A stretch of 64,000 nucleotides of DNA, from assembly GCF_900105755.1 (NCBI RefSeq), contig NZ_FNTQ01000001.1, positions 124,001 through 188,000 on the forward strand. The letters are read 5' to 3'. Shown here piece by piece: positions 24,303 through 33,044 of the stretch. The notes beneath the pieces were generated by a model that saw only the letters and a program-made list of their open reading frames with translations, searched no databases and had not been told where the DNA came from. Positions within the stretch are counted from its first letter, which is position 1. Each line of letters opens with the position of its first letter. Origin of the DNA: Streptomyces sp. Ag109_O5-10. GTDB taxonomy: Bacteria > Actinomycetota > Actinomycetes > Streptomycetales > Streptomycetaceae. The translations under genes were made by a program, and so were the position numbers.

Positions 24303-24905
24303 ATGGTTAACGCCATCGTCGACCGCCCCGCCGACAACCGTGTGGCCGTCCCCACCGGGGCACCCCCCAAGGGGCGCATTGCCGTGCTGACCGCGGATGT
24401 GGTCGAAGATGTCGAGTTCTTCTACCCCTACTATCGATTCACCGAGGCCGGCTACGAGGTCGATGTGATCACACCGTCCGGCGGAGAGCTGACCGCAGCC
24501 CGCGGGATGAAGCTGCTGGAGACCGTCGCCCTCGCGGAGGTCGACCCGGCCGACTACCTCATGCTCTTCGTGCCCGGCGGCCACGCCCCGCTGCAGCTGC
24601 GCACGCTGCCCGCCGCACTTGACTTCGTGCGGGCGTTCGCCACGGCCGACAAGCCGGTCGGACTGGTCTGCCACGGCCCGCAGGTCCTGGTCAGCGCGGG
24701 ACTGGCCGGCGGCCGACGCATGACCTCCTGGTACGGCGTCGCCGAGGAGATCGAGACGGCGGGCGGCACCTGGGTCAACGAAGCCGTCATCCATGACGGC
24801 CCGTTCTTCACCGACCGCAAGCCCGGCGACCTGCCGGCCGAGATGCACGCCATCATCGAGCACCTCGACCAGCGATCCCAGACGGCGGGTGCGACCGGTG
24901 TCTGA
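24303..24905 (+). CDS. DJ-1/PfpI family protein
   Basis: A 200-residue glutamine-amidotransferase-like protein. The nucleophile elbow is LVCHGPQVLV with Cys123 followed by His. An acidic residue for the triad region lies in ADVVEDVEFFYPY, and the oxyanion segment is LFVPGGHAPLQLR. AAGGAG is seven bases before ATG. Members include glyoxalase III-type chaperones, isocyanide hydratases and proteases; the VCHGP form fits stress-related DJ-1 proteins. Divergent from an AraC regulator and overlapping the next SDR gene by eight bases, so the two are co-translated. Confidence 0.88.
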   Translation: MVNAIVDRPADNRVAVPTGAPPKGRIAVLTADVVEDVEFFYPYYRFTEAGYEVDVITPSGGELTAARGMKLLETVALAEVDPADYLMLFVPGGHAPLQLRTLPAALDFVRAFATADKPVGLVCHGPQVLVSAGLAGGRRMTSWYGVAEEIETAGGTWVNEAVIHDGPFFTDRKPGDLPAEMHAIIEHLDQRSQTAGATGV

Positions 24906-25848
24906 GCTCTTGAGCACCCCCTTCGGGCCGAAGGCCACCGCTGACGAGGTCCTCGCCGGAGTGGATCTGACGGGAAAGAGGATCCTGGTCACAGGAGGCG
25001 CCTCGGGAATCGGGGGCGAAACCGCCGCCGCACTGGCCCGGGCCGGTGCCGAGGTGACCGTCGCGGTCCGTGACCCCGCGGCCGCCGATACGCTCGTGCA
25101 CCGCGCGGACCGGGAAGGATGGTCCGGGCAGATCCGGGCCTGCCGACTGGACCTGGCCGACCTCACCACCGTCCGCGACCTGGCCCGCGCCTGGGAGGGA
25201 CCACTGCACGCCCTGGTGGCCAACGCCGGCATCATGGCCCTGCCCGACCTCGTGCGCAGCACCGCGGGATGGGAGATGCAGATGGCGACCAACTACCTCG
25301 GTCACTTCGCCCTCGCCACCGGCCTGCTGCCCGCACTGCGGAAGGCCGGTGCGGCGCGGGTCGTCGCCGTCAGTTCCGGCGCCCACCGAGGGCACCCGAT
25401 CGACTTCGACGATCCTCACTTCGACACCACCCCCTACGACCGGTGGGTGGCGTACGGCCGCTCCAAGGCCGCCGACGTACTGATGGCGGTGGGAATGGCC
25501 CGCAGGTGGGCCGACGACGGCATCACCGCGAACGCACTCATGCCCGGCTGGATCAACTCCGGCCTGCAGCGCCACCTCGACCTCAAGACCCTCCAAGCGA
25601 TGGGGGGAGCGGACGAGAACGGCAACCGCATCGACCAGCCCCACTACAAGGACCTCCGGCAGGGAGCGGCCACGAACACCCTCCTCGCCGCTTCCCCCCT
25701 CCTGGAGGGCGTGACCGGCCGCTACTTCGAGGACAACCAGGAATCGCCCGTCACCGCCGACGGCACCGGGGACGGCGTCGCCGCGCACGCCCTCGACCCC
25801 GAAAACGCCGACCGGCTGTGGGGTCTCGCCCAAGCAGCGCTGCCCTAA
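24898..25848 (+). CDS. SDR-family oxidoreductase (retinol-dehydrogenase-like)
   Basis: A 316-residue SDR. TGGASGIGG binds NAD(P), ANAGIM replaces NNAG, the Ser lies in VAVSSGAH, and the YGRSK pair is near 185. The length and the HFALATGLLPAL pattern resemble the retinol dehydrogenase/WWOX-like group. GTG 24898 overlaps the DJ-1 stop by eight bases. Together with DJ-1 it suggests aldehyde handling. A strong hairpin at 25910-25948 ends the unit. Confidence 0.88.
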   Translation: MSELLSTPFGPKATADEVLAGVDLTGKRILVTGGASGIGGETAAALARAGAEVTVAVRDPAAADTLVHRADREGWSGQIRACRLDLADLTTVRDLARAWEGPLHALVANAGIMALPDLVRSTAGWEMQMATNYLGHFALATGLLPALRKAGAARVVAVSSGAHRGHPIDFDDPHFDTTPYDRWVAYGRSKAADVLMAVGMARRWADDGITANALMPGWINSGLQRHLDLKTLQAMGGADENGNRIDQPHYKDLRQGAATNTLLAASPLLEGVTGRYFEDNQESPVTADGTGDGVAAHALDPENADRLWGLAQAALP

Positions 25849-25909
25849 CACGCGGCGACGCCGGCGCCCTCCCCGCGGAGGCGAGGCCTCCAGCTCTGCC
25901 GGGCCCGAC

Positions 25910-25948
25910 GTGCCCGACACCGGTCCGCTGACGGCCGGTGTCGGGCAC
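25910..25948. terminator. 14-bp perfect hairpin after the DJ-1/SDR operon
   Basis: GTGCCCGACACCGG pairs with CCGGTGTCGGGCAC across an 11-base loop, about 60 bp after the SDR stop. It has no T tract. It also separates the convergent GNAT fragment. Confidence 0.65.
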
Positions 25949-25986
25949 GGGCAACCAGGGGTCCGGCATTCCCGCGGCGGTCGGCG

Positions 25987-26247
25987 CCCGCCGCCGATCA
26001 GATCACCAGTAGTGGTCAGCTCCATCGCCCAGCGCCCCGCAGGGGGCTCGAGCTGTGGACACTGGCGGAGTGATCGCTCCAGTACGTCCGTCATCGCGGC
26101 TTCGGTGGTGATCCTGTCCGGTTCAGGAGCCAGCCGGCGGGCCACGTACTTCCTGCCGTACACGGCGAGAGCAGCCACCGCGTCTTCTGGTGACCAAGGC
26201 CGCATCACCCGCCGGTCCGCCTCGATGCGAGACCCCGTAAGGGTCAC
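25987..26247 (-). pseudogene. GNAT acetyltransferase, N-terminal fragment
   Basis: The minus strand reads MRPWSPEDAVAALAVYGRKY, VARRLAPEPDRITTEAAM, PPAGRWAMELTTTGDLIGG. This is the start of a GNAT domain up to the strand before the acetyl-CoA loop. The rest, including the cofactor-binding segment, is missing. It is truncated next to the terminator hairpin. Confidence 0.6.
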
Positions 26248-26423
26248 ACGGTGGCGGGGTTGACCAGGCCTCTTCGAGTTCACTCAATCCCCGGCACGGG
26301 ACGCGAGCGCCAGTGAGGCGACGCGGCTGTCTGTCAAACCGGCAACGGCGTCATGAGCGGGTGCCGGCATCTTCGGACGGCATCACGCCCGAGCATCGAC
26401 CCGTCGTCACGGCCGGTGGGCGT

Positions 26424-26717
26424 TCAGCCGGCGGCCGGAATGGCGAGGACGGCGACGCCGCTCATGTCGAGCCAGCTGGTGCCCGTGCCGGACACCAGGC
26501 GGATCATGACCTGCTCGCAGCCAGGGCATCGGGCGACCAGCCCTGGGGCGTGCCCGTACACCCGCAGAGAGGCGACCGGACCCGTGCGGCCGCAGTGCGC
26601 GCACCGGCCCGTCGCGACGGTCAGGTCCACGGCGAAGATCTCCGAGAGAGGGCCCGCCAGAGCGTTGCCGTCCAGGTAAGACGTGCCTTCGTCGTGCACG
26701 GAATCCTGCGGTCTCAT
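26424..26717 (-). CDS. DUF6510 family zinc-ribbon protein
   Basis: A 97-residue protein matching DUF6510: YLDGNALAGPLSEIFAVDLT, then two CxxC pairs in RCAHCGRTG and RCPGCEQVM that likely hold a zinc, and the end SWLDMSGVAVLAI. The gene begins 10 bp after the FAD reductase stop and completes a three-gene unit. The role is unknown. The fixed company of an oxidoreductase and its reductase suggests an accessory to electron transfer. Confidence 0.85.
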   Translation of the reverse strand: MRPQDSVHDEGTSYLDGNALAGPLSEIFAVDLTVATGRCAHCGRTGPVASLRVYGHAPGLVARCPGCEQVMIRLVSGTGTSWLDMSGVAVLAIPAAG

Positions 26718-26727
26718 ATCGGTCTCC

Positions 26728-27474
26728 TCAGCCGCCGAAGCGCTCGGTCCGCACCTGCTCGGGCTTGTGTCCGAGCAGCACCAGATAGGCGGCCGCCTTC
26801 TCCACGAAGGCGGTCGGGCCGCATACGTAGCACACCGGCTCGAAGTCCGGCGGCCATCCGTGCTGTGCCAGATCCTCCGGGGTGATTCGGCCCGGAGGGC
26901 GCACGGACTCCTGCGGGGCCTCCCGTGTGTACAGACGCGTCACATCCAGCCCGGGCGCACCCTCGCGCATCTCCGCGCCGTAGAGCTGCTCCTGCGGTGA
27001 GCGCAGGGAATAGAGCAGCCGGAAGGGGACTCGGCTGTCGGCCGCGCGTCGGGCCCGGATCATGCACATCAACGGAACCAGCCCAGACCCGCCGGCCACC
27101 AGCAGCACCGGTTCTCGCTGCTCGGGCCGCCAGACGAACCAGCCGCCGACCGGGCCCCTGACCTCGATCCGGTCACCAGGGACAAGTTCGTCGACCAGAT
27201 ACGGTGAGACCTCGCCTCCTGGAATCCGCTGCACTGTCAGCTCCACCCGCCCGCCGTTCTCGGCCGAGGCGATGGAGTAGCTGCGCTGTGTGCTGTACCC
27301 GTCCTCCGCGGTCAGGCGGACGTCCACGTGCTGACCGGCGAGATGGCCCGGCCACTCCGGCACCTCCAACGTGATGGTGACGGCCGTCGCTGACTCGACA
27401 CGCCGTGCCACCACCTCGGCGGCCCTCCAGCGCAGCCGGTCGCCTAGTCTCCCCAGTACCGTTGCTCTTGCCAC
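26728..27474 (-). CDS. FAD/NAD(P)-binding ferredoxin reductase-type protein
   Basis: A 248-residue flavoprotein reductase with FAD-binding (QRSYSIASAENGGRVELTVQ, PVGGWFVWRP) and NAD-binding parts (LLVAGGSGLVPLMCMIRARR; CYVCGPTAFVEKAAAYL). There is no 2Fe-2S domain. GTG 27474 is chosen because GGAG lies four bases upstream; this start overlaps the molybdopterin gene by 31 bp. It should pass electrons from NAD(P)H to or from the partner enzyme. Confidence 0.85.
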   Translation of the reverse strand: MARATVLGRLGDRLRWRAAEVVARRVESATAVTITLEVPEWPGHLAGQHVDVRLTAEDGYSTQRSYSIASAENGGRVELTVQRIPGGEVSPYLVDELVPGDRIEVRGPVGGWFVWRPEQREPVLLVAGGSGLVPLMCMIRARRAADSRVPFRLLYSLRSPQEQLYGAEMREGAPGLDVTRLYTREAPQESVRPPGRITPEDLAQHGWPPDFEPVCYVCGPTAFVEKAAAYLVLLGHKPEQVRTERFGG

Positions 27475-28043
27475 GGGTCTCCGTAGTTGTGATAGCCGGC
27501 GCTCTCCCAGAACCCCGGGATGTCGTCTTCGCGTAGTTCGATGCCGCGAACCCACTTGGCGGACTTCCACAGATAGAGATGCGGGACCAGCAGCCTCGCC
27601 GGGCCCCCGTGCTCCGGAGTGAGGTCCTGGCCGTCGTACCCGTACACGATCCACGCCTTGCCGTCGAGCAGGTCCGCCAGCGGCAAGTTCGTCGTATATC
27701 CGCCATACGAGGAGATCAGCGCGTACTCCGCCGCAGTCTCGACGTCAGCCAGGAGGACGTCGAGTGACACGCCCTGCCACCGGGTGCCGAACTTGGACCA
27801 CTTGGTCACACAGTGGAGGTCCACAGTCGGAGCGTCGGCGGGCAGCGCCGTGAGGGCGGACCAGTCCCAGGAATGACGACGGCCCACTTCCGTGGTGACG
27901 GTCAGTTCCCACCTGTCCTTGGGCACGTGCGGTGTCGGACCGGCTGACAGGACCGGGAAGCCTGTGGCCTCGTACTGGCCCGGAGGGAGTTTCTTGCCGG
28001 GCTCAGGTCGGCGCCCGTGAAAGCCGCGCGAAATGATGGGCAT
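27444..28043 (-). CDS. Molybdopterin-dependent oxidoreductase (sulfite oxidase family)
   Basis: A 199-residue protein covering the SUOX molybdopterin domain. The Mo-ligand Cys lies in DLHCVTKWSKFGTRWQGVSL; other conserved parts are SSYGGYTTNLPLADLLDGKA, GGPARLLVPHLYLWKSAKWV and GYHNYGDPWQEQRY. There is no Tat signal, so it is cytoplasmic, unlike YedY/MsrP. ATG 28043 is chosen because domain content begins there. First of three coupled genes with the reductase and DUF6510. Confidence 0.88.
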   Translation of the reverse strand: MPIISRGFHGRRPEPGKKLPPGQYEATGFPVLSAGPTPHVPKDRWELTVTTEVGRRHSWDWSALTALPADAPTVDLHCVTKWSKFGTRWQGVSLDVLLADVETAAEYALISSYGGYTTNLPLADLLDGKAWIVYGYDGQDLTPEHGGPARLLVPHLYLWKSAKWVRGIELREDDIPGFWESAGYHNYGDPWQEQRYWGD

Positions 28044-28504
28044 GTCTGACGTCCTAGTGATGTGGCCGTAGGCTTGTTGATTCTCTCCTGATATCGGCGT
28101 CGCAGGCAGCGCGTCTCCTATCCGCCGTGTCGCCGGGGGCCCGCCCCGGAACCCCGGCATGGCCCATGCTGGCTCACGTCTTCGCGTTCGGGCAACCGAT
28201 CTCGCGCTCTCCCGCGCGTCCCGGAAGTCGTTTCATAGGGAGCGCGAACGTTCTCGTCCCGCTGGCCCCGTGCAGGCCAGCGCCGCGCCCCCTCTTCTCC
28301 CGGCAGTGGCCAGCTCCCCGTGGGAATCGGGGGGCAGCCAAGTGAGACGTGCCTCCTCTTCCGCGTCGAACCGGATGCCGGAGTTGCGCCAGACGTACCG
28401 GCACGGCCCGCTGAGGCTCTCCTCCGCACCGGGATCTCTCCGGTGACGCCACGGACGTATCGGCGGCGTCCAGGCGGCCAAGGCCGACGTGGGCTCCGCT
28501 GTCG
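28044..28504. other. No confident gene
   Basis: The upstream region of the molybdopterin operon plus a stretch of unclear coding. One minus-strand frame (CRYVWRNSGIRFDAEEEARL near 28330-28420) looks protein-like but matches no family I recognise and is not joined to a credible start. Confidence 0.4.
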
Positions 28505-28860
28505 TCACCGTTCGTCCTCGGGGACGATGTGGACAGCCGCCTCCTCCACCGAGGCCGCGCCACCGTCGATACCGACGTCTCGGGCCCGGTAGTCGTCGTC
28601 GAGACGACCGGCCCCGTCCGCGTCCCAGCCGACCAGGCGGCCTGCCCGCACGCAGCCGACCTGATCGTCGATGAGCTCCCCATCGGTGTCGGTGGCATTG
28701 CCAAGCCCGTCGCCGTCGACGTCCACGGCCAGATCCGGCACCTCGTGCCCGAGGAGGTGGGACAGATCCTCGTGGGAGGCGGCCTCCCTGGCGGTCAGTC
28801 CCCACTCGGACACAGCGAGCGGGGACTCGGGAGGAGGGGGCTTTGACCAGATGTGAAGGC
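28505..28860 (-). pseudogene. DUF5709 protein, N-terminally truncated
   Basis: The minus strand reads SPLAVSEWGLTAREAASHED, then DGDGLGNATDTDGELIDDQV, GCVRAGRLV and ARDVGIDGGAASVEEAAVHI. This is the C-terminal two thirds of DUF5709, an acidic actinomycete protein of unknown function. The usual N-terminal repeats are missing; a stop lies just upstream in frame near 28880. Confidence 0.65.
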
Positions 28861-29503
28861 GGCTGGGACTAGTTCATAAGGTGCGTGAGAAACGTCTTCG
28901 CCGCGGCGGTGGCACCGACCGGCGGTGGCGGATTGCGCCAATTTTTCCGGCACTGCCCGTGGGGACCTCACGACGTAGGCTCCCCCGCCCCCGTGGAGCA
29001 GCGGGGCAGTTGCCCCAGGTCCTCACAGCACGATGGTTCGACAAAGAACGTCAGGCCCGTCCAGGTCGGCGACGACCGCTGGCCACGAACGCCGTTACAG
29101 GGCAATCAAGACCACACAAGGCCGCGGACCTGATCGTCACCGAGGACGACACGTACTTCACCAAGCCTCTCCTCTACACGTCCCGCGGCGGAGAGAAGCT
29201 GACGGCCGCCGAAGGAGCGTGAGCCACGGCGCGGGCCGAGCCCGTCGAGAGGGGATCATTGCCGGTCCGCCGGCCGTGCTGTCTGTCCTGTCAATCTGTC
29301 GGGGCGCCGGGAGCCTGCAGTCGAGACTCTGGCGCGGACCGTGGCGTCGTGCCGGGCAGCCAGTTGCTCTTGCTCGTGCGTGATCTGCTGGCAAGTGCGG
29401 CGGGGTGAGCAGCGCCGCCGTGGCGATGAGCTCCACTTGTCGCGGTCGAAGAACTCGACTTACGACCTTTTCGTTGATCGTCGTTGGGGTCGCTCAGAGT
29501 AAC
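28861..29503. other. No confident gene
   Basis: A plus-strand frame ends AADLIVTEDDTYFTKPLLYT then SRGGEKLTAAEGA at 29222, possibly the tail of a lost protein. The rest shows no recognised pattern. A 9-bp inverted repeat (CGCTCAGAG 29491-29499 and CTCTGAGCG 29509-29517) runs into the IS630-end repeat. Confidence 0.4.
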
Positions 29504-29535
29504 TAGTGCTCTGAGCGGGAAGGTTCGCCGGGGCG
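29504..29535 (+). repeat. IS630-end-like repeat R1
   Basis: TAGTGCTCTGAGCGGGAAGG then TTCGCCGGGG. It matches the left end of the IS630 remnant at 30738 and sits ~30 bp before the IMPase-like start. Confidence 0.65.
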
Positions 29536-29563
29536 GTAGCTTCGCCTCGATAGTCTGCACGGC

Positions 29564-30364
29564 GTGATCAACTCATACGCAAGTTCCGACGATGCTGCAG
29601 TCGCGATAGCCGGAGCGCTGGCCGGCGCGGATGTTGTCCGCAATATGTACGGCCGGCGGCTCGACCGCATCGACAAGGGGGCTGGGGACTTTGCAACCGC
29701 CGCCGATGTGGAGGCCGAGAAGACGATCCTCGGCGTTATCCGTGCTGCACGGCCCGATGACGCGGTGCTCGGCGAGGAAGGCGGGCAGCAGGGCGCCGCC
29801 GACGCTGTGCGCCAGTGGTTGGTGGATCCTCTGTGCGGCACGCTGAACTACGCCGTGGGCAACATGCTGGTGGCCGTCAATGTGGCGCTGCGCGATGGGG
29901 CGGCGGCGGTGGCCGACCCGTTCAGCGGCGAGGTTTTCTTCACCGACGGGGAGACCGCCTGGGTGCGGCATGACGGGGCCGACGACGTACTACTGACGCC
30001 CTCGCCCGCTAGCCGATTGGTGGACGTCAACCTGGATCCGCCGTTCCCGAGTGCGCCCGGATTCCGGGCCGTTGATCTGCTGGCTCACCCTGAATTCGTC
30101 GAACGTTTCCGTCCTCGGGTCGTGTCTACGACGCTGGCGCTGGCCTGGGTCGCTGCCGGCAAGCGCGCCGCGTATGTCACCGATGGCGACGACCTGTCCA
30201 GGAGTGTGCACTTCGCGGCCGGCATCGCTTTGTGCCGGGCTGCTGGCTGCGTTGTCACCGGGATCGACGGCGCCCCGATCGGTGAGGCCGGTCGTGGGCT
30301 TGTGGCCGCCGCCGACGACGAGACCCACAGGCTGCTGATGTCGATGAAGCGCAGCCGAAGCTAG
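29564..30364 (+). CDS. Inositol monophosphatase-family protein with DPLCGT variant motif
   Basis: A 266-residue IMPase-fold protein. GDFATAADVEAEKTI, LGEEGG (70-74) and WLVDPLCGTLNYAVG are visible, and the C-terminal part has WVAAGKRAAYVTDGDDLSRS. The canonical DPxDGT metal site has Cys91 in place of the second Asp, and the second motif is also changed (DGDDLSRSVHFAAGI in place of WDxAAG). The metal site is therefore altered and activity is uncertain. GTG 29564 is used. The stop codon TAG is the first triplet of repeat R2. Confidence 0.82.
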   Translation: MINSYASSDDAAVAIAGALAGADVVRNMYGRRLDRIDKGAGDFATAADVEAEKTILGVIRAARPDDAVLGEEGGQQGAADAVRQWLVDPLCGTLNYAVGNMLVAVNVALRDGAAAVADPFSGEVFFTDGETAWVRHDGADDVLLTPSPASRLVDVNLDPPFPSAPGFRAVDLLAHPEFVERFRPRVVSTTLALAWVAAGKRAAYVTDGDDLSRSVHFAAGIALCRAAGCVVTGIDGAPIGEAGRGLVAAADDETHRLLMSMKRSRS

Positions 30365-30390
30365 TGCTCTGACCGCATGGGTTCACCGGG
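30362..30390 (+). repeat. IS630-end-like repeat R2
   Basis: TAGTGCTCTGACCGCATGGG then TTCACCGGG. It provides the IMPase stop codon and lies 27 bp from the Imm53 stop. Confidence 0.65.
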
Positions 30391-30416
30391 TTCTGTGGCC
30401 GCCGCTGTGTGATTGC

Positions 30417-30725
30417 TCAGGGAGTGTTCGCGGTCGCCCAGGTGCGGAACAAGGCGAGGGCTTCGGTGAGGTTGCCGGGGCCGCATCTGGCGTGAAAGGT
30501 CTTCTCGGAAGTCCACGCCCAGACCCAGTCGTGAGGGCTGCGGTTGACGTCCTGGCGGGGGTACTCATGTTGCTCCAGGTCCGTCTCCTCCAGGTCGATG
30601 GTGACGGTCCAGCCGGGGTTATCGAGTGTGGCGATCTTCACGCCCCACTCGTGCTCCCAGTCCTCGTTGCACTGCGCGGCGTACCAGTTCTGCAGCCAGT
30701 CAAGAACATTCTCCGAATTACTCAC
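30417..30725 (-). CDS. Imm53-family immunity protein
   Basis: A 102-residue protein matching Imm53: VLDWLQNWYAAQCNEDWEHE, WGVKIATLDNPGWTVTIDL and CGPGNLTEALALFRTWAT. Proteins of this family neutralise polymorphic toxins in the producing cell. No toxin or secretion gene is next to it; IS630-end repeats lie on both sides. GTG 30725 begins the domain. It is an orphan immunity gene, perhaps protecting against toxins from neighbours. Confidence 0.8.
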   Translation of the reverse strand: MSNSENVLDWLQNWYAAQCNEDWEHEWGVKIATLDNPGWTVTIDLEETDLEQHEYPRQDVNRSPHDWVWAWTSEKTFHARCGPGNLTEALALFRTWATANTP

Positions 30726-30737
30726 GCCAGGGGATGT

Positions 30738-31447
30738 TAGTGCTCTGACCATAGGTTCGCCGGGTCGCTCAGGCCGCGGTGGCGAGGGGGCGCCCGCCCC
30801 AGCGGATGCCCTTCTCGCTGCCGATGCGGGCGCGTTCCCTGCGCTCGGCGGCCAGGACGTCGCGGGTGACGGGGGTTGGCGTTGCGCCAGCGCAGGTAGG
30901 CGTGCAGGGCCCGGGTCTGCACGGTGTGTTTGGGGTGTTGGGAGTTGGCGATGGTGAACTGCCTCAGCGGTCCGAAATGCGCCTCGATGGGGTTGGCCCA
31001 CGAGGCGTAGGCCGGGGTGAAGCACAACTCGACCTTGTTCTTCGTCGTCGCCGACCGAGTACCAGCCGTGGAAATAGCGCACCCCATGGGTGCGGTGGTA
31101 GGTGGGGGCACCCGATCGGGATGCTTCCGGTCGCCCCAGCACGAGCCTGTGGTGGGCCGGATTCCGAGCGGGCCGAACTCGTCGAAGGCGAACACCCTGT
31201 CCGAGAAGCGGTCAAGGGCCTCCTCAATCCGGTCCAGCTTCGCCTCGCGGTCCGGGTCGGGGGATTCCTCGCACCGAGCTGGTGCTGCCCCGACGCACAA
31301 TCTGCTGCAGCGGCTGACCCTCAAGGTCAGTCAGTCTGCGTACACGGACAGGCTCGGCCGCCGCACCTCCAGCGATCGGATCGGACGTCACCGCACATCC
31401 AACCGCCACGACCACCAACCCGGCGAACCCATGCGGTCACAGCACTA
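30738..31447 (-). mobile_element. IS630-family element, internally deleted (710 bp)
   Basis: The ends are inverted: left TAGTGCTCTGACC-ATAGGTTCG (30738) and right, on the complement, TAGTGCTGTGACCGCATGGG (31447 inward). Between them the minus strand encodes pieces of an IS630 transposase: FAFDEFGPLGIRPTTGSCWG, HRTHGVRYFHGWYSVGDDE, KVELCFTPAYASWANPIEAH and FTIANSQHPKHTVQTRALHA. Sequence between SVGDD and KVELC, including a catalytic Asp, is lost and frames are shifted. It cannot move by itself. Confidence 0.82.
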
Positions 31448-31551
31448 GATGCTCTCCAACGGAACTGCGGGCCCCGCGACGCACGGCGCGGCCGTCGGTC
31501 ACGTCCGCTGGAGTGGTGTATCGCCGGCCACTCGGTGATCTCGTTTTGAGG

Positions 31552-32790
31552 CTATGCGGTGAGTTCGGTCGGGAGGACGGTCTCGTCGGTTTCTGACTCG
31601 ATCGGGTGGAGCCGGGCCTTGGCCAGCAGGTCGAGTCCCATGTAGCGGCGGGCCTCGGTCCATTCGTCGTTCTGCTCGGCCAGCACGGCGCCGACCAGGC
31701 GGATCAGCGCGGTGCGGTCGGGGAAGATGCCGACGACGTCGGTGCGACGTCGGATCTCCTTGTTCAGCCGTTCCTGTGGGTTGTTCGACCAGATCTGCCG
31801 CCAGATCTCGCGTGGGAAGGCGGTGAAGGCCAGCAGGTCGTGCTGAGCGGCGTCCAAGTGGGCTGCTGCCTTGGGGAACTTGGCTTCCAGGGCATCCAGA
31901 ACGTGCCGCATCTGGGCCTGGACAGCGTCGGTGTCGGGTTGTTCGAAGACGGTCCGCAGCAGGGTGGCCACCCACGGCTGAGCGGACTTCGGGACCTGGC
32001 TCAGCAAATTTCGGGCGTAATGCGTGCGGCACCGCTGCCAGGATGCGCCGGGCAGGACCGCGCCGATCGCGTTCACCAGGCCGGTGTGCGCGTCGGAGAC
32101 GACCAGCTGGACACCGGACAGGCCGCGGGCGGTCAGGGAGCGCAGGAAGGCGAGCCAGCCCGCACCGTCCTCGGCCGTGGCGACGTCGATGCCGAGGATC
32201 TCGCGGTGTCCGTCGGCGTTGACGCCGACTGCGATCAGAGCGTGGACGTTGATGATGCGGCCGCCCTCGCGGACCTTCTGGGTCAGCGCGTCCACCCAGA
32301 CGAACGTGTAGGGCCCGGCATCGAGCGGCCGGTTGCGGAACGCGGTGACCTGATCGTCCAGATGCTTGGCCATCGCGCTGACCTGGGACTTCGACAGCTG
32401 GGTGACGCCGAGGGACTCGGCGAGCTTCTCGACGCGGCGGGTGGACACACCGAGCAGGTAGGCGGTGGCGACCACCGAGACGAGGGCCTGCTCGGCCCGC
32501 CGGCGGCGTTCCAGGAGCCAGTGCGGGAAGTAACTGCCCTGCCGCAGCTTGGGGACGGCGAGTTCGACGGTCCCTGCGCGGGTGTCCCACTCGCGCGGGC
32601 GATAACCGTTGCGGTGATTGACGCGTTCCTCGCTGACCTGCCCGTATTCGGCATTGCAGAGGGCATCGGCCTCCGCGGACATGAGCGCGTCGGCGAACGT
32701 CTTGACCATCGCGCGCAGCAGATCGGGACTCGCCGCGGCGAGGTTGTCCTCGGCGAGAGCGTGCAGGGGCAGACTGTCTGGTGCGGTCAT
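31552..32790 (-). CDS. IS256-family transposase (intact)
   Basis: A 412-residue Mutator-type transposase with an unbroken frame. It carries the N-terminal part (MVKTFADALMSAEADALCNA), the catalytic Asp in FVWVDALTQKVREGG, Asp in LVVSDAHTGLVNAI, the C/H motif WQRCRTHYARNLL, and the catalytic Glu in SNNPQERLNKEIRRRTDVVG. GGAGAT is seven bases before ATG. Inverted-repeat-like ends (GGCCACTCGGTGATCT near 31530; complement GGCCACCGGCTGATCT near 32835) suggest an element of about 1.35 kb. Possibly active. Confidence 0.88.
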   Translation of the reverse strand: MTAPDSLPLHALAEDNLAAASPDLLRAMVKTFADALMSAEADALCNAEYGQVSEERVNHRNGYRPREWDTRAGTVELAVPKLRQGSYFPHWLLERRRRAEQALVSVVATAYLLGVSTRRVEKLAESLGVTQLSKSQVSAMAKHLDDQVTAFRNRPLDAGPYTFVWVDALTQKVREGGRIINVHALIAVGVNADGHREILGIDVATAEDGAGWLAFLRSLTARGLSGVQLVVSDAHTGLVNAIGAVLPGASWQRCRTHYARNLLSQVPKSAQPWVATLLRTVFEQPDTDAVQAQMRHVLDALEAKFPKAAAHLDAAQHDLLAFTAFPREIWRQIWSNNPQERLNKEIRRRTDVVGIFPDRTALIRLVGAVLAEQNDEWTEARRYMGLDLLAKARLHPIESETDETVLPTELTA

Positions 32791-33044
32791 CGTGCTGATC
32801 TCCTTCGAGCCTAGACATCTCGAAGATCAGCCGGTGGCCGTTCTCATATCCGGACCCTCACTCCGACGCCGGGACAAACACCCGGATCAGGTGGGAACCG
32901 GTACACCACTTCCAGAGACGCAACCCGGCCGTCCCCTGTGGTGCCGAATCATCCAGGCAGACCCGAGGGTACCCCCGGGCCAGGGCTCCTGGCAGCCCTC
33001 GTACGCTTCTCCGGTCACCCACAGCGGAGGAGACGACGGAACCG

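Noticed and set aside
28529..28846. Plus-strand frame of 105 codons over the DUF5709 region
   Set aside because: The opposite strand matches DUF5709 in several motifs, so this frame is its complement.
31606..32814. Plus-strand frame of 402 codons
   Set aside because: Complement of the IS256 transposase; Gly/Val/Asp-rich shadow with no family match.
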